Positions 45,267-54,179 of a DNA stretch of 64,000 nucleotides are shown here, piece by piece; within the stretch, counting starts at the first letter, position 1, and the number at the start of each line of letters is the position of its first letter. A program made the position numbers and the translations under genes. The stretch spans positions 1 through 64,000 of the forward strand of contig NZ_UEFQ01000020.1 of the NCBI RefSeq assembly GCF_900489465.1, read 5' to 3'. This stretch comes from Aequorivita sp. CIP111184. GTDB taxonomy: Bacteria > Bacteroidota > Bacteroidia > Flavobacteriales > Flavobacteriaceae. The notes below the pieces were generated by a model. It saw nothing but the letters and a program-made list of their open reading frames with translations, was not told where the DNA came from and made no database searches.

Positions 45267-46184
45267 TCACTTTTTCTGCAAAATAGCATTTAAAATTTTA
45301 CTGAATTTTTCTGCGCCTTCGTTAGTTAAATGATCGGCATCACGGAAATCTGAATCAATAAAACTTTCTTCCTGACTGAAATCAAAGAAATGGACACCTT
45401 TATTTTGTTCTTCTAAGTTAGTTAAGGTTGCATTTATTTTTTCCTTTTTTGCAGTGTCCAATAAGCTATAATACGTTTTGTAAACGGGCATTTCTATCAA
45501 ATATACTGCAACGCCATTTTTATTGCACAAATCAATAATTCGTTGCAAACGGTTTTTATTCACCTCAAAATCCAATAAATGATCTTCGTGCTTTTTGGCA
45601 ATCATTACAGCTATTTTTTCTTTATCGGGAACGATATTGGTTTCGTCCTGCATTCCAAACCCATTTTCGTAACAACTTACAATAGTTCCATTTTGCAGAT
45701 ATTCTCCAAATAAATCTACAGATTTATCAAACCTTCTAACTAATGCCAAGCTATATTGGCTTGGATCAAAAACGAATATAGAAGGGATATTTAAATTCAT
45801 TTGTTGCTGATAAAAATATCTTCTCCATCTATCTTCTGAAGAATTATCTACGGCAGAAAGGGTAAAATAACTGATATTTAAAATTACATTTTTTAAATTG
45901 GGAAGACTGTCAATGTGCTTTTTCAGCAGTAATTCATCAAAATATAGACTTTGGCTTACATTGGCAATGTTGAAAGTATTTGAAGTGAAATATTCAGGAT
46001 TTATTCCGAAGAAAGCATGCGAATCGCCGAACACCAATGTTTCTATTTGGTTATATTCCGAAATAATTCGTTGATTTTTGAAAGTGAAATTATTTTCAGC
46101 TGTACGATAAAAAACCTCCGTAATACCCCATACCACAAAAACAGGTATTAAGAAAATCAGTAGGTTTTTATAAAATTTTTTCAT
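45267..46184 (-). CDS. SGNH-like partner of an MBOAT acyltransferase (AlgJ/DltD-like)
   Basis: A 305-residue protein with one N-terminal membrane helix (about 8-25) and a periplasmic SGNH-hydrolase-like domain. GDSH at 53-56 supplies the nucleophile and DADH at 282-285 the Asp/His pair. It begins 2 bases after the MBOAT gene ends, so the two are co-transcribed. Together they probably move acyl groups across the membrane onto a surface glycan, as AlgI/AlgJ do for alginate. Confidence 0.8.
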   Translation of the reverse strand: MKKFYKNLLIFLIPVFVVWGITEVFYRTAENNFTFKNQRIISEYNQIETLVFGDSHAFFGINPEYFTSNTFNIANVSQSLYFDELLLKKHIDSLPNLKNVILNISYFTLSAVDNSSEDRWRRYFYQQQMNLNIPSIFVFDPSQYSLALVRRFDKSVDLFGEYLQNGTIVSCYENGFGMQDETNIVPDKEKIAVMIAKKHEDHLLDFEVNKNRLQRIIDLCNKNGVAVYLIEMPVYKTYYSLLDTAKKEKINATLTNLEEQNKGVHFFDFSQEESFIDSDFRDADHLTNEGAEKFSKILNAILQKK

Positions 46185-46186
46185 CG

Positions 46187-47608
46187 TTAAAATTGAAAGT
46201 AAATAAAAGGTTGTAAATCGCCCGCATAATAGAAAACTGCAAAAACCACCAAATAATAAATGGTATATCTAATCCATTTATTATTAATATAACCGATGTC
46301 CAATACATGATCGCGATGTCTTTGGATCCATTCAATGACCATATAAAAGAAAAGTAAAAAAATACCACTTCTAGGAATTTGAGGCATTGTAAACAAACTA
46401 CTTGAAAATATTTTTCCAATGTAACTAAAAGCCATTGTCAAATTTTCTGACCTAAAAAACACCCAAGCTATAACTACAATAAAAAATGTTGTTGTAATTT
46501 TTAAAAACTGGCTGATAGTGGGTAACTTTTTATCTTTAGCAAAGGGGGTTTCTTTTTTAAAAAATAATATAACAGGAATCACAAACAAGGCATGTATAAA
46601 GCCCCAGAAAACAAAGGTTAAATTCGCTCCATGCCACAATCCACTTACTATAAAAACTATAAAAACATTAACTATAAGTCTGCCTTTAGAAACTCTACTT
46701 CCACCCAGCGGAATGTAAACATAATCCCTAAACCAAGTGGATAGAGAAATGTGCCAGCGCCGCCAAAACTCAGACAGATTTTGGGATAGATAGGGGTAAT
46801 TAAAATTTTTCATCAAGTCAAAACCCATCAAACGAGAAGTACCAATTGCTATATCGCTATAGCCAGAGAAATCTCCGTAAATTTGAAAAGCAAAAAATAC
46901 AGCACCAAAAAACAAGGTGCTGCCGCTGTTCACTTCATAATTTTCAAAAATATTATTTACCAACAATGCACAATTATCAGCAATCACCATTTTTTTGAAA
47001 AGCCCTCCCAAAATTAATCGTAGCCCATCTACACTTTCATTATAATTGAATTTTCTTTTAACCTTAAATTGCGGCAATAGATGTGAAGCCCGCTCAATTG
47101 GACCTGCCACTAATTGTGGAAAAAAGGAAACAAAGGCAAAAAATGCAACTATATCATGTGTAGGCTCAATTTTTTTGCGGTACAAATCTATGGTGTAACT
47201 CATAGTTTGAAACGTATAAAAGCTTATCCCAACCGGCAGGAGAATATTCCACGAAGTAATTTTTAAAGGAGTTCCAAATAAGGCAAAAGCATCAACAAAT
47301 GTTTCAACGAAAAAATTGAAATATTTAAATGTCATTAGCAGTCCCAAATTAAAGATGAGACTAATTCCTAAAAGTATTTTTCGCTTACTTAAATTATTGG
47401 TTTTGCCCAACCATAATCCCACAGAGTAGTCTACAATGGTGCTCAGAAAAATCAAGGAAAGAAAACGCCAATCCCAAAAGGCGTAAAAAACATAACTTAC
47501 AACTACTAAGAATAAATTTTGTAATGAGAGGGATTTTTTAAAAACCGTCCAGTATAAAAGAAGTACTGTTGGGAAAAAAATAGCAAAATCTATGGTATTA
47601 AAAAGCAT
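46187..47608 (-). CDS. MBOAT-family O-acyltransferase
   Basis: A 473-residue multi-span membrane protein of the AlgI/DltB type. SFFPQLVAGPIERASHLLPQ (about 161-180), QIYGDFSGYSDIAIG, FWRRWHISLSTWFRDYVYIPLGG (about 281-303) and SGLWHGAN with catalytic H326 are all present. It transfers acyl groups, often acetyl, to exported polysaccharides. It forms a two-gene operon with the SGNH protein. Confidence 0.92.
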   Translation of the reverse strand: MLFNTIDFAIFFPTVLLLYWTVFKKSLSLQNLFLVVVSYVFYAFWDWRFLSLIFLSTIVDYSVGLWLGKTNNLSKRKILLGISLIFNLGLLMTFKYFNFFVETFVDAFALFGTPLKITSWNILLPVGISFYTFQTMSYTIDLYRKKIEPTHDIVAFFAFVSFFPQLVAGPIERASHLLPQFKVKRKFNYNESVDGLRLILGGLFKKMVIADNCALLVNNIFENYEVNSGSTLFFGAVFFAFQIYGDFSGYSDIAIGTSRLMGFDLMKNFNYPYLSQNLSEFWRRWHISLSTWFRDYVYIPLGGSRVSKGRLIVNVFIVFIVSGLWHGANLTFVFWGFIHALFVIPVILFFKKETPFAKDKKLPTISQFLKITTTFFIVVIAWVFFRSENLTMAFSYIGKIFSSSLFTMPQIPRSGIFLLFFYMVIEWIQRHRDHVLDIGYINNKWIRYTIYYLVVFAVFYYAGDLQPFIYFQF

Positions 47609-47751
47609 CTACTTGCTGTTATTTTTTTCTGCAATATACAAACAATACACCTTTTAAAGATGGGTGAGCGCATTGGTTTTTTTGTTTAATTAGCTGAACA
47701 ATCAACAACTTTGTTTTTAAACTATAAGAAACTTTCCTGTATTTTAGCGGG

Positions 47752-48480
47752 ATGTACCAGATGCTTAAAAATGTTGCACTTTCTGTAGTTCCCAAAAAAA
47801 TACTCCTTGAAAACGAGACTTTTTTTCGGTCTATTTTTGCATTTCACTTACGCGGAAAAAATTACGAATGTGGTATTTGTGGCAACGGACTTAAAAAATT
47901 TATCACAATTCCTGATGGTGATCTTCTCTGCCCTTTTTGTGGAAGTCGTTCCCGAACCCGCCGCCTTTATTCTTTTTTAAATGAAGATGATTTAATTCGT
48001 GGAAAAGTGCTCCATTTTTCACCTTCGCGAAGTGTTTACCGGTTGCTCAAAAAAAATTCTAAAATAAAGTATTTCAGCACCGATTTTGAAGATGAATTTC
48101 TTGCAGATTATCGGTATGACATTACCCAAATTCCATTGGAAAATGATTTTTTCGACCTCATAGTTTGTTACCATATTTTAGAGCATATTGAAGACGATAA
48201 AAAAGCAATGGAAGAATTGCATCGCGTTTTGAAACTTGAGGGAACCTGCATAATTCAAACGCCGTTTAAAGAAGGAAATATTTACGAAGATTTTTCAAAA
48301 AAGACTCCCGAAGAAAGACTGGAAGCCTTTGGGCAGGAAGATCACGTGCGCATCTATTCAGTAAAAGGATTGAAAAACCGGCTGAAAGAAAACGGCTTTC
48401 AAAATGTTGAAGTCAAAACTTTTCCTGCAAATGAGCGTTACGGGTTTATGGAAGAAACTGTAATAATCGCCAAAAAATGA
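47752..48480 (+). CDS. SAM-dependent methyltransferase with N-terminal zinc ribbon
   Basis: A 242-residue protein. Residues 40-63 hold a zinc-ribbon pattern with C40, C43, C60 and C63. A class I methyltransferase fold follows, with FDLIVCYHILEHIEDDKKAM as the motif after the SAM site and HRVLKLEGTCIIQTPF downstream. It starts a plus-strand run with two glycosyltransferases; the next gene overlaps it by 4 bases. Probably modifies a glycan or lipid intermediate. Confidence 0.85.
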   Translation: MYQMLKNVALSVVPKKILLENETFFRSIFAFHLRGKNYECGICGNGLKKFITIPDGDLLCPFCGSRSRTRRLYSFLNEDDLIRGKVLHFSPSRSVYRLLKKNSKIKYFSTDFEDEFLADYRYDITQIPLENDFFDLIVCYHILEHIEDDKKAMEELHRVLKLEGTCIIQTPFKEGNIYEDFSKKTPEERLEAFGQEDHVRIYSVKGLKNRLKENGFQNVEVKTFPANERYGFMEETVIIAKK

Positions 48481-49373
48481 TTTCCATCCTTATTCCAACA
48501 TACAATTACACTGTTTTTTCGTTAGTAGAAAACTTGCAAAAACAATGTGAAAGTGCAAATGTTGTTTATGAAATATTAGTTTTTGATGATGCTTCAACTG
48601 ATAAGAAATCCTTGGAAGAAAATTCAAAAATTAATTCGTTGGCGCATTGCAGTTTTCAGGTTTTGGACAAAAATATTGGCAGAAGCAAAATCCGAAATCT
48701 TTTGGCAGAAAAAGCAACGTATACTTGGTTGCTTTTTTTGGATGCAGACACGTTTCCTTCAAGTTCAAAATTTATATCAAATTACGTTGCGGCATTTTCC
48801 GAAGAAAGTTCCGTTGTTTTTGGTGGAATTGAATATCCTAAAAACACTTCAGAAAATGTTAGATTGCGATATAAATACGGCAGTGAACGCGAAAGTCTAA
48901 CCCTTTCAGAACGCATCAAAAATCCATATCATAGTTTTATAACAATGGGATTCGGCATTAAGAAAGATGTTTTTAAAACTATTAAATTCAACGAAAAGCT
49001 TACGGGTTATGGTTATGAAGATTCTGTTTTTGGATATGAACTTCAAAAAAACAACATTTCCCTGCTTCATATTGACAATCCAGTAATTCATTTAAATTTG
49101 GAAACCAATGAAGATTTTATATACAAATCACACTTGGCACTTCAAAATTTGCTGAATTTTTACAACGAGGGTTCTATTGACGGTGAAAACGTAAAAATTT
49201 TAAAAACCTATTTAAAATTAAAAAAATGGAACTTGCTTTTTGCGGCACGAGCAATTTTCGCTGTTTTTAAAAACCCTTTACTGAAAAATCTGACTTCTTC
49301 GAAACCCTCACTTTTCCTTTTTGATTTGTATCGCTTGGGTTATCTTAGTTCTCTAAAAGCGAAAGATGCGTAG
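48477..49373 (+). CDS. Glycosyltransferase family 2
   Basis: A 298-residue GT-A glycosyltransferase. The N-terminus SILIPTYNY, then VFDDAST and the metal-binding DAD (LFLDADTFP) define the fold. TGYGYEDSVFGYEL supplies the likely catalytic ED. Sugar donor is unknown. It overlaps both neighbours (4 and 8 bases), indicating a tight operon. Confidence 0.9.
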   Translation: MISILIPTYNYTVFSLVENLQKQCESANVVYEILVFDDASTDKKSLEENSKINSLAHCSFQVLDKNIGRSKIRNLLAEKATYTWLLFLDADTFPSSSKFISNYVAAFSEESSVVFGGIEYPKNTSENVRLRYKYGSERESLTLSERIKNPYHSFITMGFGIKKDVFKTIKFNEKLTGYGYEDSVFGYELQKNNISLLHIDNPVIHLNLETNEDFIYKSHLALQNLLNFYNEGSIDGENVKILKTYLKLKKWNLLFAARAIFAVFKNPLLKNLTSSKPSLFLFDLYRLGYLSSLKAKDA

Positions 49374-50295
49374 GTTTTCCGTCGTCATACCAGTTTTCAA
49401 TAAAGAAAAGTACATTGCGGAAACTATAAAAAGTGTTCTGAACCAAACCTTTTCAAATTTTGAAGTAGTTATTTTAAACGATGGCTCCACAGACAATAGC
49501 GAAGCAGAAATCCTCAAATTCAAAGACCCTCGGATTCGTTACTTTTCAAGAGAGAATAGCGGTGCTTCAGCCGCCCGAAATTTTGCAATCCAACAAGCGG
49601 AAACAGAATATATAGCATTAATGGATGCCGATGATTATTGGTACCCTTTCTATTTGGAAGAGCAAAATAGATTATTGAATGATTTTCCCGAAGAATCCGT
49701 CTTTGCAACTGCAACAGAAATAAAACGAAATGGAAAAATTTTCTCTAACAATTATTCTATTAAAACCTTTGGAAAAGATTCGGTTCTTGTAGATTATTTT
49801 GAAGCAAGCCAGCTTGACTCTGTTTTGCTGAGCATTTCCACAGTATTAAAGAAAGATGTTTTTGAGAATGTTGGTTGGTACGATCCAAAAATTAAAAGTG
49901 GTGAGGATACTGATCTTTACGTTCGAATAGGCATAAAATATAAAGTAGTTTTTAGTCCAAAAGTCTGTGCAACTTATATGGTTCGGAAAAACAGTTTATT
50001 TCAGAGTGTAAAAAAACTCGAAGAAAAAGCAAATTTTGAAGCGTATGAAGTTCACGAAAAAGACAATCTCGCCCTTAAAAAATTTCTGGATTTAAACAGA
50101 TATTCGCTCTGTGTTTTGGCAAAAATTGAAGGAAACAAAGAAGCATTTCAAAAAAATTTTAAGAAAATAGATCAAGAAAATCTGAGTAAAAAGCAGCAGT
50201 TTCTGCTACGGCAAAATAAAACCATATTAAAGTATCTTTCAAAAACGAAAGACAATCTGGAAAAGCTAGGGTTGCGATTAGGCACTTTTAAATAA
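49366..50295 (+). CDS. Glycosyltransferase family 2
   Basis: A 309-residue GT-A enzyme. FSVVIPVFNKEKYIAETIKS, LNDGSTDNSE and MDADDYWYP are typical of family 2, and KSGEDTDLYVRI supplies the ED motif. It is the last gene of the plus-strand run. Its 3' end overlaps the end of the convergent ketoisomerase gene by 18 bases. Confidence 0.9.
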   Translation: MRRFSVVIPVFNKEKYIAETIKSVLNQTFSNFEVVILNDGSTDNSEAEILKFKDPRIRYFSRENSGASAARNFAIQQAETEYIALMDADDYWYPFYLEEQNRLLNDFPEESVFATATEIKRNGKIFSNNYSIKTFGKDSVLVDYFEASQLDSVLLSISTVLKKDVFENVGWYDPKIKSGEDTDLYVRIGIKYKVVFSPKVCATYMVRKNSLFQSVKKLEEKANFEAYEVHEKDNLALKKFLDLNRYSLCVLAKIEGNKEAFQKNFKKIDQENLSKKQQFLLRQNKTILKYLSKTKDNLEKLGLRLGTFK

Positions 50296-50697
50296 TTTGA
50301 ATTCGCTGTATTCGCGAATGTAATCTTCTTCACTGTATTCTTCGCTCACCAAAGAAAGACAAACAGCTCCAGATGAAAAGTTTTCCAGTTCCCGCCAAAC
50401 CCCACTTGGTATCAACAAACCTCTGTCAGGCCTGTTCAAGGTGATTGTTCTTCGTTTTTTTCCATTGTCCAACACCACATCAAAACTACCGCTTAAGGCA
50501 ATTAAAAATTGCTGTAATTGTTTATGCGCGTGGCCTCCACGCGTGGACGAACTAGGAACGTCGTACAAATAATAAACTCGTTTTATTACAAATGGCAAAT
50601 AATCCTTTTCAACTACTGATAGGTTTCCGCGACCGTCCGGATCGCTGATTTTAGGTATTTCTTTGAGTGCTATTTTATCTAAATCAAGGTATTGCAT
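50278..50697 (-). CDS. fdtA: dTDP-4-dehydro-6-deoxyglucose 3,4-ketoisomerase (FdtA/QdtA family)
   Basis: A 139-residue cupin enzyme that moves the keto group of dTDP-4-keto-6-deoxyglucose from C4 to C3. SDPDGRGNLSVVE and RGGHAHKQLQQF (H56, H58) are the family motifs. It overlaps the upstream glycosyltransferase by 14 bases. The product is the substrate for a FdtB-type aminotransferase such as that at 55470. FdtA and QdtA differ in the stereochemistry at C4, which cannot be told apart by eye. Confidence 0.88.
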   Translation of the reverse strand: MQYLDLDKIALKEIPKISDPDGRGNLSVVEKDYLPFVIKRVYYLYDVPSSSTRGGHAHKQLQQFLIALSGSFDVVLDNGKKRRTITLNRPDRGLLIPSGVWRELENFSSGAVCLSLVSEEYSEEDYIREYSEFKLFKSA

Positions 50698-51793
50698 GCT
50701 GTAAAGTTTGATTCCATTTTTCAGAAATGGCCTGCATTGAAAATTTTTCTACAGAAGGTTTTGCATTCTTTTTAAGTGTTTCATACAACTGCTCATCAAA
50801 ACATAAAGTTTGCAACGCTTCCGAAAATAAAGGTAAACTTCTTTCGGTAATCAGCAAACCGTTTTTTTGGTGCTGCACGATTTCCGAAGGGCCGGAAATT
50901 ATATTCAATGAAACCACTGGCGTTCCCAATGAAAGTGATTCTACCAATACCATTGGAAAACCTTCGTATTTGCTGGTGAGCGTTACGCAGCGTGCATTTT
51001 TAATAATTTCAAAAGGACTTTTTGTGAATGGCAAAAATAAAATCTGCTCTGCACAGGGTTTCGAAAAGGCCAACTTTTGAAGTTTTTCTTTGTCTTTCCC
51101 GTCACCCAAAATAACAAGCTGAACCTCTTTTTCCCAAACTTTTGATTGCGAAAAAGCTTCAATCAAAAATGAAAAATCCTTTATTGAATCGTCCAATCGG
51201 CCATAAGAAAGTATGTATTTTTTGTTTTGAAGTATTTTGGGAAAATCACCGCTTTCATTTTCCCATTTAGGATTAAAAGCATTGTGGATGGTGACGGAAT
51301 TGTTTATTCCTTCCTTCTTCAATATTTCATTTTCAATATATTCTGAAACTGCTACATTCAAAATATTTTTTTGACATATTTTTGAAAATTTTGATGGATT
51401 TTCCGTAAGATATTCAGCCTTTTTAGAACTGTGTACTACATAAATTTTTTGGAGTTCGCGATAAATAAATTTTGAATAAAATAGTTCTCGCTCAAAATTA
51501 TTTTTGGGACGATGATCAATAATTAGATCAAATTTTTCATTTTTTAAATAATTTCTAAATTTTCGAAAGCGCAGCAAACGCTTCACCATCGAGTCTTTTT
51601 TCGCCTTCATTTTTCCCAAATTCAGCATTTTTCCACTGTATGGGTAATCAACTTCATCATTCAATATTACCAAATGAACATCGTGCCCGTAAGTTTCCAA
51701 CATTTCCGAAAGCATGGCACAAGAACGCTCCAAACCACCTTTTGCAAGTGAGATGGAAACTAGGCATACTTTAAATTTCTTTTCAGCGGGCAT
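50684..51793 (-). CDS. Glycosyltransferase family 4
   Basis: A 369-residue GT-B enzyme. The N-terminal VSISLAKGGLERSCAMLSEML and the C-terminal EGFPMVLVE motif (EX7E) define family 4. A candidate promoter lies upstream (51827-51834). It is co-transcribed with fdtA. Confidence 0.9.
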   Translation of the reverse strand: MPAEKKFKVCLVSISLAKGGLERSCAMLSEMLETYGHDVHLVILNDEVDYPYSGKMLNLGKMKAKKDSMVKRLLRFRKFRNYLKNEKFDLIIDHRPKNNFERELFYSKFIYRELQKIYVVHSSKKAEYLTENPSKFSKICQKNILNVAVSEYIENEILKKEGINNSVTIHNAFNPKWENESGDFPKILQNKKYILSYGRLDDSIKDFSFLIEAFSQSKVWEKEVQLVILGDGKDKEKLQKLAFSKPCAEQILFLPFTKSPFEIIKNARCVTLTSKYEGFPMVLVESLSLGTPVVSLNIISGPSEIVQHQKNGLLITERSLPLFSEALQTLCFDEQLYETLKKNAKPSVEKFSMQAISEKWNQTLQHAIP

Positions 51794-51826
51794 CGCTATT
51801 TATTATGTATTTTTGGTTGCAAAAGG

Positions 51827-51834
51827 CAAATATA
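51827..51834 (-). promoter_or_regulatory. Candidate -7 promoter element for the GT4-fdtA operon
   Basis: The minus strand reads TATATTTG, matching TAnnTTTG, 34 bases before the GT4 start. A TTG lies about 16 bases further upstream. Confidence 0.45.
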
Positions 51835-51927
51835 GCTTTTATGAAACATCCAAGGCTAACTTTTGATCCTTCAAAAAAAATGTATTGGGATGTTGCATGT
51901 GACCATTAAATACAATATTATCGACAC

Positions 51928-53067
51928 ATGAATATACTTTTAGTGGGCGAATACAGCCGGTTGCACAATTCCCTTAAGGAAGGTTTGTTAGCACTTGGCC
52001 ACGAAGTAACGTTGGTTTCATCTGGTGATGAATTTAAAAGCTTTCCTTCAGATATATTATTAAAGCGAAAATACGATTCCGGAATTTCAAGAAAAGTGAA
52101 GGTCGGACTATATAGAATGTTCGGTTTGGATATCACATCATTATCCTTAAAACATCAGTTTTTTCAGCATAAAGAAAAATTCAAGGGTTTTGACATTGTT
52201 CAGCTGATTAACGAAAGTCCTTTTGGAATTTTACCCAAATATGAAAAAGAAATCATTTCCTTTTTAAAGACAAACAACAAAAACCTCTTTCTTCTTTCCT
52301 GTGGAACTGATTACATAAGCGTGAAATATGCTTCTGAAAAAAAGTTTCGCTACTCCATTTTCAATCCTTTATTTGAAGGAAGGGTTTCAGAAAAAGATTT
52401 TTATTCAATTCTAAAATATTTAAAAACTGAGTACATAGAGCTGCACACATTTGTATTTAAAAATGTAGCTGGAATAGTAGCCTCAGATTTAGATTATCAC
52501 ATTCCGCTGGCGGGAAACAAAAAGTATTTGGGACTGATTCCAAACCCCATAAATACTTCAAAATTAAATTATCAACCCTTTTCAGAAGACGGAAAAATCA
52601 TCATTTTTCACGGGATAAATAGAGCCAATTATTTAAAAAAAGGGAATGATTATTTTGAAATGGCACTTGAAAAAATTCAACAGAAATATGCTGAAAAAGT
52701 TTCCATCATTTCAGTAGAAAATATTCCCTATTCTGAATATATAGTAAAATATAATTCGGCACATATTCTTTTGGATCAAGTATTTGCATATGACCAAGGG
52801 TACAATGCCCTGGAAGCGATGGCAAAGGGAAAAGTGGTTTTTACAGGAGCCGAAATTGAGTTTTTAGATCATTATAACTTGAAGGAAGATGAAGTGTGCA
52901 TAAATGCACTTCCAGATGTAAAATATCTATTTGAAAAACTGGAAGACTTAATTTTAAATCCAGAAAAATTAGCTTCAATTTCAGTAAACGCACGGGATTT
53001 TATTGAACGTGAACACAACTATATTTCTGTCGCCAATAAATATCTGGACGTTTGGGGAAATTGTTAA
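51928..53067 (+). CDS. Glycosyltransferase (GT-B, family 4-like)
   Basis: A 379-residue protein. MNILLVGEYSRLHNSLKEGLLALGH opens a GT-B N-terminal domain, and the C-terminal GYNALEAMAKGKVVFTG aligns with the donor-binding part of family 4. The classical EX7E is weak, so the assignment is less sure. It is divergent from the GT4-fdtA operon and its end overlaps the convergent next gene by 4 bases. Confidence 0.72.
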   Translation: MNILLVGEYSRLHNSLKEGLLALGHEVTLVSSGDEFKSFPSDILLKRKYDSGISRKVKVGLYRMFGLDITSLSLKHQFFQHKEKFKGFDIVQLINESPFGILPKYEKEIISFLKTNNKNLFLLSCGTDYISVKYASEKKFRYSIFNPLFEGRVSEKDFYSILKYLKTEYIELHTFVFKNVAGIVASDLDYHIPLAGNKKYLGLIPNPINTSKLNYQPFSEDGKIIIFHGINRANYLKKGNDYFEMALEKIQQKYAEKVSIISVENIPYSEYIVKYNSAHILLDQVFAYDQGYNALEAMAKGKVVFTGAEIEFLDHYNLKEDEVCINALPDVKYLFEKLEDLILNPEKLASISVNARDFIEREHNYISVANKYLDVWGNC

Positions 53068-54047
53068 AATGGTAAATCAATAGATTCTGGATTAATAAAA
53101 TCTTTGGTATATGGATTCTCAAGAAAGCTAAGTGGCGGCTTTTGAAATTTGAGTATATCCTCTCTTTCAATACCATAAACCTGCCAATAATTAGAGAGTA
53201 ATTGTGCAAATATATCCTCATCCCAAAACCCAAAAATGGGTTTGTTTGCCGTACTTTCAATAGGAAGAGCTTCAACGATAACTTTATCATCTTCGCTTTC
53301 AATTTTGTATTCAGGTTTGTATTGCAGTATGTAATCTGAATAATGAAACCGGGCGTACAACTCTTCAAATTGGATAGGATGTAAAACGTGACCTTTCATT
53401 TTATCGAGTATGTCTTTCTGTTTATCACCGATTATACCGTTATCCTGCAAACACGCAATAAAACCAAAGCCATTAACGCCAAATGAAAACATTAAATTGA
53501 TTGCATCATCACGATAACTAAAAATATCTGCAGAATATTTAAGCGGAAATACAGCGATACTCCACGGTTTTTTTCCAACGAATGAAACTGGTGCTATTAC
53601 AGATTGTAACATTAAATGAAAGCGACCAAAGCGTTCTTTAAGATGCGCAGAAAGTTCAAATTCCTCACCTTGTTTTAGTAACCTATCCCTTTCATAAAGC
53701 ATTTCGTAATAGAGAAGGCCATAGACCATTCTACCAGTCCACTGGAAAAGCAACTCTTGGTCTAGGGAAGCCATTCCTTCAAAACCATTTTTATAAGCGT
53801 CTTGAACCTTTATATCTAGTTCTTTAAAAGCAGTTTTAACTTCAGGTGAACATGGCAATCTAAGGTCGGTGTATGTGTAAGATTTGGTTTTATCCATCAT
53901 CTCGATCCTTTCATCATCAAACTTAAAATGTTTCATCAACCATTCAGGAAAAACGGAGATATGCTCGTTTGTTAATGCTCCGGAGAGAAAACAAAAATGT
54001 TCATCAAAAATCAAATCCTCAAAGGGATTAAAAAGGGTTTGAGCCAT
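53064..54047 (-). CDS. Hypothetical protein
   Basis: A 327-residue soluble protein, no signal peptide and no membrane helix. The N-terminus contains DEHFCFLSGALTNEHISVFPEWLMKHF. The middle part is rich in aromatic and charged residues (GRMVYGLLYYEMLYERDR). I do not recognise the family. It has its own candidate promoter and sits inside the glycan region on the same strand as the flippase operon, but separated by 130 bases. A link to glycan synthesis is not shown. Confidence 0.75.
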   Translation of the reverse strand: MAQTLFNPFEDLIFDEHFCFLSGALTNEHISVFPEWLMKHFKFDDERIEMMDKTKSYTYTDLRLPCSPEVKTAFKELDIKVQDAYKNGFEGMASLDQELLFQWTGRMVYGLLYYEMLYERDRLLKQGEEFELSAHLKERFGRFHLMLQSVIAPVSFVGKKPWSIAVFPLKYSADIFSYRDDAINLMFSFGVNGFGFIACLQDNGIIGDKQKDILDKMKGHVLHPIQFEELYARFHYSDYILQYKPEYKIESEDDKVIVEALPIESTANKPIFGFWDEDIFAQLLSNYWQVYGIEREDILKFQKPPLSFLENPYTKDFINPESIDLPF

Positions 54048-54081
54048 AAAATTCGGAAAAATAAGCTATAAAAAAACTGTG

Positions 54082-54089
54082 CAAAGATA
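54082..54089 (-). promoter_or_regulatory. Candidate -7 promoter element for the hypothetical gene at 53064
   Basis: The minus strand reads TATCTTTG, matching TAnnTTTG, 35 bases before the ATG. Confidence 0.5.
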
Positions 54090-54179
54090 ACTATTAACTA
54101 TTGTTTGCTTCTCATTAATTCCAAAGAGATTCCTGCAGAAATATTAAAACAACAAAAATTAAAATTATGCTTTCGCTAC

